A program made the position numbers and the translations under genes. The notes below the pieces were generated by a model, which saw nothing but the letters and a program-made list of their open reading frames with translations, was not told the origin of the DNA and made no database searches. Below, piece by piece: positions 1-14,200 of a DNA stretch of 64,000 bases. Numbering within the stretch: position 1 is the stretch's first letter; every line of letters starts with the position of its first letter. The DNA is from Dasyornis broadbenti (Eukaryota > Chordata > Aves > Passeriformes > Dasyornithidae): assembly GCA_013397935.1 (NCBI GenBank), contig VZRN01005007.1, positions 62,001 to 126,000 on the forward strand, read 5' to 3'.

Positions 1-3000
1 TGTGAAGGAACTTGAAAGGAGCTCAGGGAAGGTGTTGACTTTGTAAGCTTTGTAGTTTATTGGTGTATTTTTGTTTTGGTCTGCTGTGGACATGCAGAGG
101 CCCAGGGCAGGGACTGGACAAGCACGGCAGGGTGTGGTTATGGGACTCATACAGTGAGTTAGTCCATGTAGGTTTTGAGGCAAGGGAAGGGGATGTCTGC
201 TGCATTTTAATGCTAAAAAGCAGAGTATGTGATCATACTTTGTATCATGTAGTATAGGAATCCCTCCAACATACACCGTTTCAAAATCATCTGCATCTTC
301 ATGGGAAGGAGGAAAACACCTGAGGAAAGCGGAGTTTTCTGTGATTGTTTGTGGTAGATGAAACAGCTTCCTAATTTTATTCTGTTTGAAGTAGGTGTCA
401 GCAGTCTGCACATATCTTCTGGTTTTATCATTCACAGGAGAAGTGGGCCAAGTCATGCAAGGCCAAGGAATATCTTGGGAGATCAACTGCTCAGCAACCC
501 AGAAAGGTAGGTGGGCACTGTGTTTTTGACATGTTTTTTATGTATCTAAGGTACAGGATCTTCCGTCTGGAATGAAAAAGACCAAAAACTCTGTTTTAGT
601 GGGGCAATATGGGGTTTAAATTTTGTTCTAAGAAAGCTCAAGTTACCTTGGCAGGCTGTGCAGGTGATGCCTGACCATGTGTTGGTTAATATGGGAGTGG
701 ATCTTGTCCATGTTGCTGATGTGAAATATTTACTGAATTAACATTGCCTGAATTTTTTACTGTAAATTATATGTTTGCTATATCTTTACTATACTGTACT
801 ATATTGTACTGTATCTTTACAATAAATTGTGTCATTGTGAACATCGACATGAGGACATGATGACCAAGGATAAGATCTTCTGTGCTATGCTATACTTTAA
901 CTATTCTATCCTACCTTTCACCATCCCGTTCCTATACTTACTATACTTCTGGAAGCATCCAGCTCCTACAAATGCATCAAGTAATAGGGTTAACAGACAA
1001 TAGGAATGGACTTTCAAGAAACCACCTAGAGCATATTCATGTCTTTAAAGCAAAGTTAACTATCCAACTTCAAATTTTCTGACAGTGCCAACCACACAGC
1101 AGGAGATTAAATAGTAAGGTCAGCCAGTGGAAGCCCTTGGAGCTCTACGGCAAAGTGAGTTCAGTTTCTAATTCTGTCTTCCACTGTCTTTGATGGTAGT
1201 GACAGGGTCTGCATGCCAAGTCCAGGATGGGGCCTGTCCCAGTTTCTCCATACGACTGAAAACCTCTCCAGAGCAAATCTGCTCCAAACCCAAGCAAACT
1301 CATTGTGCTGAGGCCCTGTCATCAGGGAAATGCAAGGAATATGTATGGTGGGGAAGGGGGAAGACTCCTTGGCTTGGGGATCTTCTCAAAATATGTTTGG
1401 ACTTGAAAAACTAGTTTTGACATTAGAAGCTTTTATCCTTGTCATTTTAACTCAGGGGATTTTTTTTTTCTTAAGAATGAAGAAATAGTAATGGGTTAAG
1501 CGAGATAAAAAAATTGTAAGACAAAGGTAAAAATTTATGGCTGTGTTTTAAAAGTAGAAGTCTGTGTTCCTTATGAAGATAGAAGAATTCTCCTGAAACA
1601 GAACAGGCATAATTGGGCCTCAGTGTCTGCTTCTTTGTGTCTGTTGCTGAAGACAGCAAGTTCTGTGACAGAGTAGAGCTAAGACCACAGTATGTATCTA
1701 TTTATCTATATTTGTGCCTACCTGTTGATCTATGATCTTTCTGACTATCCACTGTAATTCCTCTTACTGACTCACTCTGCTTGTACAAATATCCTAAATG
1801 CCTAATTCTCTGCATTTTTTGATCAGAGATGCCATGTGTTTAGCAAAAAGCTAAGAAAAATAAATTATGCCACCTCTCATGCCTTTATCTCCATGGGCTG
1901 GGTGGTGTGTTCTTTGAAGTGCATCATCATGTGTCACTGTAGGGAAAAGAAAAGCTGGGTGCAGAGTGTGAGTGTGTAGAGTTAGGCTTGCCCAGGCGTG
2001 CACATCTCTCTCAGTCATGTAACCCTGACTGCGTATCACACCCTGTGATGTTAGCAGAGTGGGAGGGAATTCCCTTGACTTGTGAGTGTATCAGCTGAGT
2101 GGGAGAGGTAGTATCAGCATTCCCAGATTAGACTCCTGCTCTAGGCAGCTTCTGCACAATGGAGTTCTGGGTTTGAGTCCACCTCATGTTCTAGCACAGC
2201 AACAGATGCAATACTTACCTAGACAGCATTGCCAGGGGTTAGGGCTGGTGTTCACCTTGAAAGAAACCTGCTATTTGAGCAAGAGCCAGGAGTAATGCCT
2301 TCAGTATAAAATGTTCCTGCATTGGAATAAAAATGGCTGGCAACTCCCTGTATATTTTTAAGGTTTCCAAAAATAGATCTAAGTCACAGGCAAAAATGAA
2401 TGGAGCTGAGGCTTAAATGGAAAGAACTAGTAAAGGGTCATTTGTCTGAAATTGTTAGTGCTGAGATCATCTTCCACATTACATGCTGCTACCTGGAAAC
2501 GGGCTGGTTTTCTTTTCCCTTTTTATGACTTTCTGAGCCCTATTTTCCAATGCAATTGATTTACTTGACCAAGTTTCAGTACAATGGGGAGAATTGGCTT
2601 AATATTTAAGTGTTGAGACTGACAACCCCACCCCTGCTCTGATTCTGCTCTGTAGGAGCTGAGAGCACAGAGTCAGTCTGGGAGCCCTAGAGAAGCAGAA
2701 GAAAGTTGGATTATAAACAGTTGCTCTGTGTGTGAGGGAGAGAAGGTTTTTAAATCACAATGTCAGGTGAGAGATGTCAGGGATAGTAGAGTGGGAGCAG
2801 GAGCTCACTGGAGGGTTAAACCTCTGGGGAGGTGCACTCTTCTGTTCCAGGAGGAATTTGATGTTAATCAGTGAAGCCTTAATGCATGGGTGAACCTAGG
2901 GCATTTTGTAGAGGGGAGAAGGAGCATTTTGAAGTCAGCTCCAAAACGGCAGTTTGCTGCTAAACCCACCCATGTCTCCCAGGCATGGCCTGGGGCTGAA

Positions 3001-6000
3001 GGTGCTATTCTGGCTACATTTGAGACTGTCTTCCTTGGAGGTTACTGTCCCCACAGAGGTGCCAGTAAATCTGCATGTCTCCTTGCTTCCTAACTTACTT
3101 CTGTCACCCTGATTAAAATCTATTCTTGCTAAAAATTTTTGAACAGGTTTAATAGACCATTTTGACAGGTAAACATGCCTACATGAACAAGCAGTGTGGT
3201 ATAATAAGAGCAGATATGGAAAACAAAAGAGCTGCAGCTGAGTATTTAACATTAACACTAAATGCACTCCACAGTGAGATTATTTTGGAGTTGCTCTCTT
3301 CTGGTCCAATTAACTGAATGCTTGCCAATAACTTCAGCATGATGGGTACACTTTTGGAGCACATCCGAAAGGAATTCAGTTCGCCAGGTATGAGACCTGC
3401 ACCATGATGGGAAACAAAATGCACAAGGAAACTGACTTCAAAACCAAACTTCTGGTCTGACTTGTAAAGCTAATATAGATATGACTTGCTTATGCAGTTT
3501 GGTGGCTGAGGAGCTGATAATCTCCAGGAGAGCTAGAGGTGGTGATGATGGGGATGTGTGAAAACTTTTAAACGACTGTTTGTACACTGGTATGGGGTGT
3601 ATTTCTATGTGTGCAGAGTGAATAGGTCAAATACACGATCTTGACTTTCCAGCTGCTCTTGACACCTACGCAACATGAGCACATGGACACTTTCCAAGTA
3701 GAGGGGCATATTTTAGACAATTACTGTGCCTGATGACACAAAGTATTAAGATATGGAGAATAAGACTCCATATTCATCTGCATCTGTTGTGCAAATTTGA
3801 AGTTGGTGGGACTTGGATCAGACTGTTGTGCAATTTTTCCCTTTTTTTGTATCATAGAGCTTGGACAAGAAAAACAGCTGTTGCCTCTCTGTTTCTTGAT
3901 GCTAGCAGTGCTCTGAAGTACTTGAACTATAACACTGTGAAAGACTTTAAAAATAAACTCTTTGCATTGACAGCTCCAAAAAAATAATCCAGGAAACAAA
4001 TCTCTTAGATTAAGAATTTAGATAATGTGTAGAGACATATATTTATAAACTATTAACATAAAATACAGAATTTGCGCTGTTGCCTGAAGCCTTAAGATGA
4101 TGATTTTGTCAGCCCCCTCTAAGATAGCCAATCTTATTACTTTCATAGCTAGTCAAAAGGAATATAAAGTCATCCCCTGACACAGCTTGAAGGACCAAGG
4201 AGAGCTATCTGCTAGTCTCTGTTTCTAATCTAGAGGACACTACTGCCTCCTCTATCTCCTTCATAAGTGGATTTTGTTTGCAGCTGGAGATTCCTGCTGT
4301 TACAGCTCATTGCAAGTGTTGGTGACCCACGAGCATTTGGGAGCAGTTTAATTTTAAATAGCAGAACTGCATGACCTGAAAATCCCTCTCAGAATTGGCC
4401 TCTCCCTGGTTCTTTCTTGATAACACTTGATTTGGTCCTTCTTTAGCACTTTTCACCATCTAGGAATGATTCTACGTACAATTACTTCTGATTATTAAAT
4501 ATTCATACCTTCAGAAAACCCAGTGTAAATGGATGCCTTCCAGATAGACTCCTATGCAGTGGTCACCTGTTTCAGAACTATCTGGAGCCTGGTACTCAGC
4601 CCCGGAGGTTGGAGTGGCCTCTCCCATTCTCTGGCAGGCATGGAAGGAAACGCCTGGTGGCCTTTGTTGCAGCCTCCAAGTTCCCAATCTCTGAGTCAGA
4701 AAGGCCCTACATGGTCATCACACCAGTGCCATCATCTTGGCTCCACACCAGCCATCTGAGAAGGAGGTAGAGCAAGAGAGAGGGGGAAGAGAGGAGAAAA
4801 CTCCCAGAGAGCCTGTTTCTTTGGGGCACTGAAACTGTGAAGATCTTGGCTGAAGACTCCAAATCACCTCCCTTTCTGCAACAAAGCCTATTAATGCTGC
4901 ACGTAAACTCTTGCAGGTCTGAACCCTATTGAACAAAAAGGTTGCTAGATTTTATGTCTACAAACTTGGACTTGTCCTATTAAGAAAGTAAGATGGGTGA
5001 AGAGCAGAACATAAGGTTTTGTTAGATTTTGGAGATTTAATTGGGGATTTTGGTCATGGTTTGTTTACAGTGAAGCTTTGCTGGTCAAGGTAGCTCTGAT
5101 GGACGTCCCACAGGTTTTGAGGACTGCCTGTTGAGGAATACATTTAGTGCAGGTAGCTCAGTGTGCGGACTCCAGGGCAGGCTGAGGACTGAGCTCTCAG
5201 ACAGGAGGCCGTGGACTGGCACTGATGCTTTGTACAATGGCACGAGGATATGTGGTGCCAGCCAGGCGACCGGACACTCAGAGACACAGCAGGAGCCGAT
5301 GACTCAGAAGATTCCAGGCTATGGCCAGCACAGACTGTGAGGATATAAAAGCCCAGGGAGTCCTTTGTTCAGGGTCCCTCCCTGGAGGCACCAGGTCAAA
5401 CTGTGATTCTGTTGCTGCACCATGATAAAATTACTTAGAAGAACAGAGGTCTGAGATCTTGCTATGGAAAATCTGGGGTCAAGCTGGTAAGAAAAACTTG
5501 TCTGGCTGACTGAGAGTGGGGTGTGTAGTGGGGCCTCTACCAGGTCACCAGAGCTGCCTGTTGAGAAGGGGCTTTGGTCCCAGCATTAAAGTCTCCGGTG
5601 GTGGGTGCATAACTGCCAGAGCGGCTCCTGAATGGTCAGATAGGAAAGTTAGCTGCTTCAAGAGGATAAAATACAATGGGTTTTGCTTTTGTTTCCCGTA
5701 TGTTTTTAGCTGACCATGGTTATTGTAAATGCTTAATGGCCTCTGAGAAATACCTATGAGTAAGCATGTTTCCTTTTGGATACATCTCATACGATCAAAC
5801 CTATCACAATAAATATCAGTGGAGAAACTTTTTAGATTAGATACATTTTTCTAAAACTTGAAGCCTTAGCTTGAGTCTTCCCATCACCCACAGGAATAAT
5901 TTTTCTTCACTAGTTTGAGGTGGAACAGAGCAGTGGGATTTACTGAACCTCCATGCTCTAAGGAGGTATCTGCCAGTATCAGTCTCCAAACCTCATGTTT

Positions 6001-9000
6001 TTCCAATTCTGCATAGATTTAAGAGCATTTATACATTAGTACCTTTCACACAAACTGGCAAAACATATTCCCATTCATTATTTTGTCCTTCCTAGTGATG
6101 TTATCTGTTATTTGGTTTATAAATATTTGGAGTGAAGTCCCAGAATATCCATTAGATTTCCCTTTGTTCCCCACATTGCTGCAAGTAGTACAAGATGTAG
6201 AAAGCACGAGCATTTGCTCCCATATGGTACAATCAAAGGAAAAATGAAGAAAAGACAATTCTAGCAGATGAGTTGTTCTTACAATTTTTTCATATGGTTG
6301 TTGCATACATTGCACACTTTTATCTGGTTTGAAACCCTCCTCTAGTCTGCCCCTGCACAAACAGCATATTCCCAGCACATCCCCAGACATACAGGAAGAG
6401 ATGAGTGGTGTGGGCCATACAGTGAGTCATTGTTCCTAGTGAAACCTCCGTGTTCCTTGCAGGGGTGTCACTGCCAGTGGGGGATTTATATGCTGGAGGG
6501 AATGAGGAACTAGGGCTTAACAGAGCACCTGGCAGACACAAATCCCTGAGATTTCCTGGCAGTTTCGGCTAATTCTGGCCCAGTGAATGGACAAGCCAGG
6601 ACCTGGGACCATATGCTGTAATGAGTTCCTTGAGGTAGAAAGAGGATCAGATAAATGGGTTCGCACATCCAGTGGCCCCATCAGCTTCTGCCCTGTCACT
6701 GCAGCTGCATGGGGATGGAATTATTTCCAGCCTTTTCACATCCTGCCTTCCTGAATGGGGTATGCTCTCCCCTTCCTTTATCACTCTTATCCTTCCAGCT
6801 TGAGAATCACTGCAAAAGATTACCCCATGCTAAAGACATAAGGGTGTGGACGGAGTGATAGTGTTTGTTTGGAAGAAAAGATGCTTTTTACCTCTAAATA
6901 CAATCAAACACTAAAATGATCCAAGATCATCACTGATGGCAACTCACTGGGAACCTATAGGCATTAATGTCTGAGCAGAAGGAAAGCAGTAAGAGGAGAA
7001 AGAAGTTTAATTGCTATTCAAAGAAGAGCTCAGAACCAGACTGGTTAATTTTAAATAGAGTCAATCCAGGACTACTGTGTGTTGGAGGTGTAGTTCGCAT
7101 ACTATGGTAACAATTTCATTTTGTGCCTCCCTTTATTTATGTGAATCAAACTAAATTCAGCCCTCTGAAATACACCTCTAGTATGAAACACCTTTGTCTT
7201 CTATCTTCTGTCAAAGCCACGCAGAGGGAAGCTCAAGTTACCCCTCATTAGTCAAAAAACCTACATGAAGATGAAACAGCCCCTTGTTTAAGTGCTCATG
7301 CTAAATAATTCTAGTATGTCAGACCAAATAATTTACGTGCTTTTTCTGCTTAAAAGAAGCTACTACAAAAGGCTGGATGAAAATAAAACCAAGACATTAA
7401 ATCCCCAGCGAAAGGCCAGACCTCTTCCCAGGAGAATGCTTAATGTCATCCTAGTCTAATCTAATTCTGAAATACTTTAATATTATTTGGGATCTGAGCA
7501 GTCTGGAAGTAACAGCAATTTTGAGGCCCTGGGTAATGTTACTCATTTCTCCAGCCTCCTACAAGGAGGACTTTTAATCGGCTGATACTTTTACCCCTTG
7601 GAATTTCATCCTCAAGTCAGAGGAAGATGTAACCCCTGTGTGCAATTCTGCAATGGAATCCACTGATATGGTTGTTCTCACACATTGCCAGGCAGGGAGG
7701 GCTTAGCTAAAGGCTGCTGGATGACACCATCCCTCCTCAGCAGCTGGCAAAGGACAGATCTGTGGGGAAGGTCAGGTCTTGGTGCAGCACCTCCACTGTG
7801 GGAATTCATCATGGAACTGTGGCTGGAGCACTGTGTTGTTCAAATTTCAGATATCTTGTTCTCCACCTCAACCGTGAAGGGGAAGGGGAGAAGAAGCAGG
7901 TGAGGAAGTGAAGTGTAGAGACTCACGTGCCTGTCACAGGATACTCTTGTCCTTTGAAGTGGCATGAATGGTATTTTATTTGGCTATTGATACGAATAAT
8001 AGGGAAGAAGGACAAGAGAAGTGGCTGGGGTCAGAAAGAAGTGTCTGTTGTGCTGTAGCTTTGTCTCGGTCCTTCAGACTGTTTGGGACTATCTGACACA
8101 GGGTTTATGACTTCTGTGGACATGGCCAATGCCTGGCACACTGTAAGTGGGAATACAGTTGCTTTGGATCTGATAGTTTTCACTGGCATGGGGCTTCATT
8201 TGCATCATTAGCACTCCTGTCACTAGCACTATGAAGAATATCTTAGGTCCCTGGATGTTAAACTATGGCCCCTTAAATTTGGCGAGGAAATAGCCAGACT
8301 TTTATCAGTTAAACTTCTACCACCTTTGTGAGAAAGAATAATGGAATTCTCCAACAGTTACCTAAGTCTTATGAAGGAATGTTGGTATAGAAATCCCAAT
8401 AGAAGCAGATTTGGGCTCTCCCCATCACGTAAGTTGCTAACATGAAAGAAGTCTCCATAGAGTCATTTGAATTTAGTGAGAAAGCTCACACCTAACATTT
8501 TGGATCCAAACCTGGCAAAAAATCACAAGCAAGTGAGTTTATTATTCTGTATGTCTTCTGTCAGTATCTATTTCTGTTGGCAATAAGTGTAACCCTTTCA
8601 TGGATCAGTCTTGTTTGACCTAGTCTGAGAAACTCTCAATGTAAAAAGGAGTCAGAAAAGGAAGAAAACTTTGTAAAACAGCCTCTTAGGTACCCTGTGA
8701 CTCTGTGCAGAAAAGGTTACCCTGATTTTTATCTATCCAATTATACTCATGTTTTTACCCCCCAAGCAGGCACCGCATAGAGATTCTAGCTTAAGTGAAA
8801 CCTGCTTATTCAGTTGAAGGAAATAAAGCGCCTGGACCCTGTTTCCATCTCCTGCCAGACAAAAATGTTTAATGGATTTGACAAGAAGACTTAAAGTCAA
8901 GAAAAAATAATAAGGTATGTTCTTAGTTTTCTTTAAAAATAAGACATTAAATTTATTTCATTTGCTTCTCCTGGACACTGTTAATTTAAAAAAAGAATGA

Positions 9001-9600
9001 CTTCTTATTTCCTGGGAGAAATCAGGATTTAGTTTGCTGTTTGACAGTTGTGTTCAAAGTCCCAAAAGAGATGAGATGGCTTCTTTAAATCCCCATGAAA
9101 ATGCTGGACCTCTATTCCCTCCATCAGTGGTTGCAAAACAGAGACGGCAGGAGAAACTTTGGTGGGTGGCCTGCTGCTGGTCCTCCACAATTTTCATCCA
9201 TTAATTTGATTGCTCATTTACATTGTGTGATTATGGTGGTGGCTTTGGAGAAACCTTGAAGACCAGATGTGGCTTTCCAAGCTTCAGGGAGCTGCAGTCC
9301 TTTGGGCTTTTGAAGCACCTGGAGCTCTATGCGTATTTTGTACTCCAACAGATGGCTGTGATAACTTTGTACAGAACAGCAGCACACTGCCCGGGCACAC
9401 CACGGGCCCAGGAGCCCGAGTTGAGCAGCACGCTGAGCTGCACCTGTGTGCACACGACTCTGGCTGCACGAGGGACAGGATTGGCCACAGATCAGTGCTG
9501 CGCTCTTATTTGGAACAATAAATGCAATCGCCGATAAAATAACATCATTTTCTTAAATAATAATGCTTGCGTCAAGGACCAGTGACACTGATCCGCACAT
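1..9600. other. Upstream intergenic region, no recognised gene
   Basis: No reading frame here resembles a protein family I know, and I see no clear CR1 copy, tRNA or rRNA. Open frames are short (about 110 codons or less) and occur on both strands, as expected by chance in AT-rich vertebrate DNA. A 69-base segment at 438-506 has good splice signals on both sides and is listed as a weak finding. A TATAAAA string at 5,344-5,350 has no recognisable transcript after it. The stretch at about 775-960 is rich in TACTATA-like words. Whether an upstream gene ends here cannot be decided from sequence alone. Confidence 0.5.
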
Positions 9601-9639
9601 AAACTTCTTCGACCGGGGATGTCTAGGCATTCGATTATG

Positions 9640-10300
9640 GGCGATGGAAACCCTCGGCCCTTGTGAGCTGCCCGCAGCCCCCGCGGCCGCGCCCCTCCCG
9701 AGCCGCTCCGCAGAGCCCGCCCGGCTCGGCCTTCGNNNNNNNNNNNNNNNNNNNNNNNNNNNNNNNNNNNNNNNNNNNNNNNNNNNNNNNNNNNNNNNNN
9801 NNNNNNNNNNNNNNNNNNNNNNNNNNNNNNNNNNNNNNNNNNNNNNNNNNNNNNNNNNNNNNNNNNNNNNNNNNNNNNNNNNNNNNNNNNNNNNNNNNNN
9901 NNNNNNNNNNNNNNNNNNNNNNNNNNNNNNNNNNNNNNNNNNNNNNNNNNGCTCCTCCCGTCTGGGCTCGGCTGCGCCCCGGCCGGCGGCGGCCGCCCCG
10001 GAACGATTGGCGAGGGGCACGCGGGAATCCCGGGAAGCGGAGCCTCCCGCCCGCCCCTCCATCTTGTGCTCCCCTCCCCGGCCGCTCCCGCCTGCCGCGG
10101 CTCCCCGCCCGAGGGGCCGGGCCTGGGCACCGCCTGGACCGAGGGGTCTCGGCGCGGCGGGGCCGCCTCTCCGCCCTAAAATGTCCGGCGAAGCGCGGCG
10201 CCGCCCGCGTGTGCTGCCGGAGCCGTGGGGGGAGCGGGGCGAGGCTTCCGAGAGCTTGGTGGGAGCTGGTGTCTGCTATGGCCGCCTCATGCGCTCCCTG
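9640..10300 (+). promoter_or_regulatory. MSN: CpG island, probable MSN promoter/first exon region
   Basis: Base composition changes sharply to very GC- and CpG-rich sequence, with GC-box words (CCCCGCCC near 10,105) and an inverted CCAAT box (ATTGG at 10,006-10,010). It is the only CpG island upstream of the moesin coding exons. ERM genes have a tiny first coding exon (Met plus three residues) followed by a long intron. No ATG-CCC-AAA type start with a donor is visible in the readable part, so exon 1 probably lies in the gap. Assignment to MSN rests on position; the island could instead serve another transcript. Confidence 0.6.
9736..9950. other. Assembly gap (215 N)
   Basis: A run of 215 undetermined bases inside the CpG island. 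Long open frames that cross it are artefacts of reading N as any residue. It is the most likely location of moesin exon 1 (the first four codons and 5'UTR). Confidence 0.97.
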
Positions 10301-11210
10301 AAGAGAAGTTGGGGTTTTCACAACTTGCAATTAGTCAGTTTGGGTTGCCAGGGAGCCTTGTCCCAGCTTGACTCGAGGTATTTCTTGGCTGGAGAGATTT
10401 TAGTACTTTAGAAAGTCTGGTCAAGTCCGTACTTGACTCTGCTCGCAGCAGGAGTGCGGTGACTAATGAGGAGCATGGGGTTTTTCCATTTAGTTTCTCC
10501 TGGTTGGAGTAAAAGAATTGGTCCCAGCCCTTCATTGATAAAACAGGAAGGAGCAGGCTGGAAGTCTCTGGATGTTTCCGTACTGGAGTGATCTGAAATG
10601 GCCTAAGAAAATCTAATGTTTAAGCTAACAGTCTGTGGTTTACATAAAGGAGAGAAAAAAAAAACCTAAACAAAAACTCACCCCTATGCAAATAGAAGTT
10701 GAAATGAAATCCACTGTGACTTTCTTTTTTCCATTTAGTTTAATTTTTTTTACTTGAAAGTAGATATTGAATGCTTATTTGACTGATAGATAGATGATTA
10801 CTATTATTATTTAAAGATCAACATCTTAAAGGATATCAAATTCAAACTGCTTCAAGGTTAAGACAGTATTTTCTGAAGCTTTAGAAAGGCCTTCCTTCAA
10901 ACATTAGCAATGATTAATGAAGATTTACTTACTAAAAAAACTAAAATACAGGCAAGGAGTTCAGTAAGATTAACGGAAATACCACAAGTTAGGGGACTTC
11001 AATGTAAAATGCAGTAGAGATCTTCTAGACAGAGAGTTTACAGTCGTGGTGAGTGACTTTTTTTACTGTGGATCGGCCAAGAAATCCTGAACAAGTTGCA
11101 GAGAGAGTTGTGGGGCGTGGTTGCCAGCCCCAGGCTGAATCTGAACGCTGGCTGCGAGGTGCTCATTGCAGACACGCCCTAGGCTGGATTCACCTTCTTA
11201 GTCTGTTGCT

Positions 11211-11250
11211 TTCTGGTTTTGACAGAGCAGTTCTGGTTTTGACAGAGCAG
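11211..11250. repeat. Perfect 20-base tandem duplication
   Basis: TTCTGGTTTTGACAGAGCAG occurs twice head-to-tail (11,211-11,230 and 11,231-11,250), followed by a partial third start (TTCTG). The copies are identical, so this is a recent duplication or an assembly artefact. Confidence 0.9.
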
Positions 11251-14200
11251 TTCTGCTTTCAGAGCTTTTAAAAACTGGAGCAGATAGAGAAATGCAAGTG
11301 TTTTGCTGTAATGCTTTGTATTACACACTGCAGATTCTACGGAAAGTGGTTCCAGTGTCTGTGCCTGTTGCGGTACAGAGCTGCAGGTCTGCTGCTGTAT
11401 CAGCCTTTGGTTTCCTGCCCATCTGCTCTAGTTGCAGACCTAACTGAAATAATATTTTAAACATTATTTCTTGGTCTTTGGTTTGCAGGAACAGGATATG
11501 CTGGCATAACTGTGTAATCAGTTCTTCATGTGAAATAAACATGACTACTAGTGTGCTAGCTTAAGATTTGTTAATAGCTGCTTAATTAAGAAAACAGTAA
11601 AATGCAAGAGATTTTCCTCAATCAAGGGAAAAATCAAGGTCAAATGTGGGTGAAACCTGGGTAGTTAGATGTAGGTTTATGTGGGCTTCATCACAAAAAT
11701 AAATCCATTGTGAAGAAGACAGATGGAGGAAATGTTCTAGGGAACAGTTCTGGCTGGACAGGAAAAGCATTTGTGTCAAAACTACTTGGTTGGTAGCTCT
11801 TATCATTCATCTCACCAGGCTTACAGAAACACGCTGCTGTTTGGCTTAAGCAGCTAAACCTGTTGAGTTCTGAGTCTCTACATCTCCTCAAGCTAGGCTA
11901 AATGTTAGCGTATCTAGCTGGAGATTTCCATTTTGTTATATGTGAGATTTGCTATGAGTGACCCTATGCTATGTAGCACTATTAATAAGAATCCAAGATT
12001 AACTCTGGTAACCTTTGAACTAGTGCACATGATTTCCTGTTGTGACATGTAATGGGGGGGTTTGGTTGCTGGAGGCCTTTTAGGCTGTGTAGAAAGTCCA
12101 TCATGCGTTTGCTTGTTGATCCTGCCATGCTCTCGACAGGAAACCTTCACTGTTTTATCTTAATGATATAACTGGTTTAAATGTTTTGTGTTCTGGAAAG
12201 TTTGTGAGGTGTGAACAGTTAAAGCCGACACCAAAAAGGGCACATAATCCCCACCACGCTTTGTATTGTAGAGGGTGGAAGTAGTTGAGTGCTAAAAATG
12301 AGTTGTTGTCAAGCTCTGAAAAGTCTCTCCTCCAGTTGTGAGCAGTTTGCTATGAGTAGGCTCTGATCTCTTCCTGACTGATGGGTGCTCTGGTTTCTCA
12401 CTGAGTCACTTCAGGCTGAGCAGTGCTGGAAGTCACACTATTCCAGATCCCGATAGAAGTGAATCAGCTGTCACGCTGGTGGCTAGTCTAAGCCTCATAG
12501 CTAATCACTTGAACTTTAGTATTGTAAAGAACATCTTAGTTGCAGGAGTGAGAGGGAAGGTGACTTTTTTTTTTTAACAGCCATGCCTGTTTAATGGGCT
12601 GATACTTTATTTTTTAGCTGTAAGAAAAAACAAGGCTTCTGTATTGAGATTCATTGACTGTTTTGCCTATGCATGTACTTATTTTGTGGCTGTGTGAATG
12701 GATAGCCACTGAACCTGAAATGCAAGCATTCATCACATGTGAGGCGTGCATTCAACAGTCCTGTCACTAGGACTTGAGCAGTTCTGTTTTAGGTGACACA
12801 GTCTTTACTCATTGTAGAGAGGAGGTTTTAATCAAAGCTTATCTTGTGAATACAGAAAGTTTCCAAACTTTATTATACCTTAGTTTGAAGCTAAGCATAG
12901 CAAAAGTTATTAGAATCTTTAGGGACCCTGTCTGTAGCTTGAATCTGTGGTCCTAATTCCCAGTGGGCCTCCAAACATCCTAGAAGCATTTTTCCCTTTG
13001 TTTTTTGGTGCTTCAAGGTTCTGGTTGGAAAAAAAGTAACTGAGAGAGTGAAGTAGATATCAGGAGAACTCTCTGGATAATTAGTTTCAAGTGTGTAGCG
13101 ACTTGCTACGAAATGCTATAACAAGATTGCAACTATGAACAGAATGCTACACTTGCTTGGGTGATCTTTTTCTGTTCTTTTGTTTTTTTCCTCTGGTGGA
13201 ATTTGCTAGATGTCTTGAAGGGGGAAGGGTGGATAGTGATGAAAGCTGAGACTTTAGTGGATGGGTGCTTCTGTATCAATGCCCTGGGACTGGATCCTGC
13301 TGTGCTGAGAAGGAAATCTAGAAGCATTCTAGATGCCTTCTGTCTTATTTCATGACTGTCCCTTTGGTGTTCTCTCTTCCTTTCCTCACTCAGTATGACT
13401 TTGGAAACTTGGCAACACTGACCCAAGTTTGATATGTGTGCTAACTTGTTAGGCAAACCCAATCCATTATATGTTTCTTCTAACACCATCAGATATGACT
13501 TGCTGTAAAGAGATGTGTTTGAATGCTCCCAAAGACCTTTCTTTATACAGAAGTGTTTCCCCTGTTGCTGAATTTCAGATGACTTTGTACTTCAGAAGCA
13601 ACAATAGCTAAAACATGCTGAGTTTACAGTGGAACCAGGTAAACAACTGAAATTAGTAAGCAGTGAATTATCTGTAGCTTTATACCTACCATGGGACTTT
13701 GCAAAACAGGAAAAGCCTTTACACCCTAGCTTGTATTGTATTCAACAGCTTGGTTCCTAGATTCTGCAAGAATAGCAAGGTTTTGCTTCATGCCAGATGA
13801 AGCAATTAAGCCTGGCAGTGAGCAAAAGCTTGTATTTGGTACTTTTAAGCCTTCTATATTAAAGTTAAACAGGGATTTTAAAGTATACCATTGATGATAA
13901 ACTAGCATTCACTTTGTTTTCACATACTGATAAAATCTTCCTTTCTCTTATGGCAAACCCTGTACCTGACTGGGCAAAACCCATCAGTTTCAGGGTTTTT
14001 ACACTGTAGTGAGCAAGAGCTGTTCCAAGTGTCTGATCTGAACTGGTAGTCATGATCCAGTTCACAAAGCTTCAAGGTGACAGTGCTACATCTAAGAGTG
14101 CTTATCATACCAGAAGTTTTAGAGAATTAATTGTATTAGTTGAGTCCTTTATTTAATTTTTGCCCTCGTGATTTATTGCCTGAGGCAATTGAACAAGAAG

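Noticed and set aside
5344..5350. TATAAAA as a possible promoter
   Set aside because: Isolated string with no CpG island, start-codon context or recognisable transcript after it.
9492..10411. Open frames of 169-282 codons on both strands across the CpG island
   Set aside because: They cross 215 undetermined bases read as X, and the GC-rich flanks lack stops by composition. No recognised protein.
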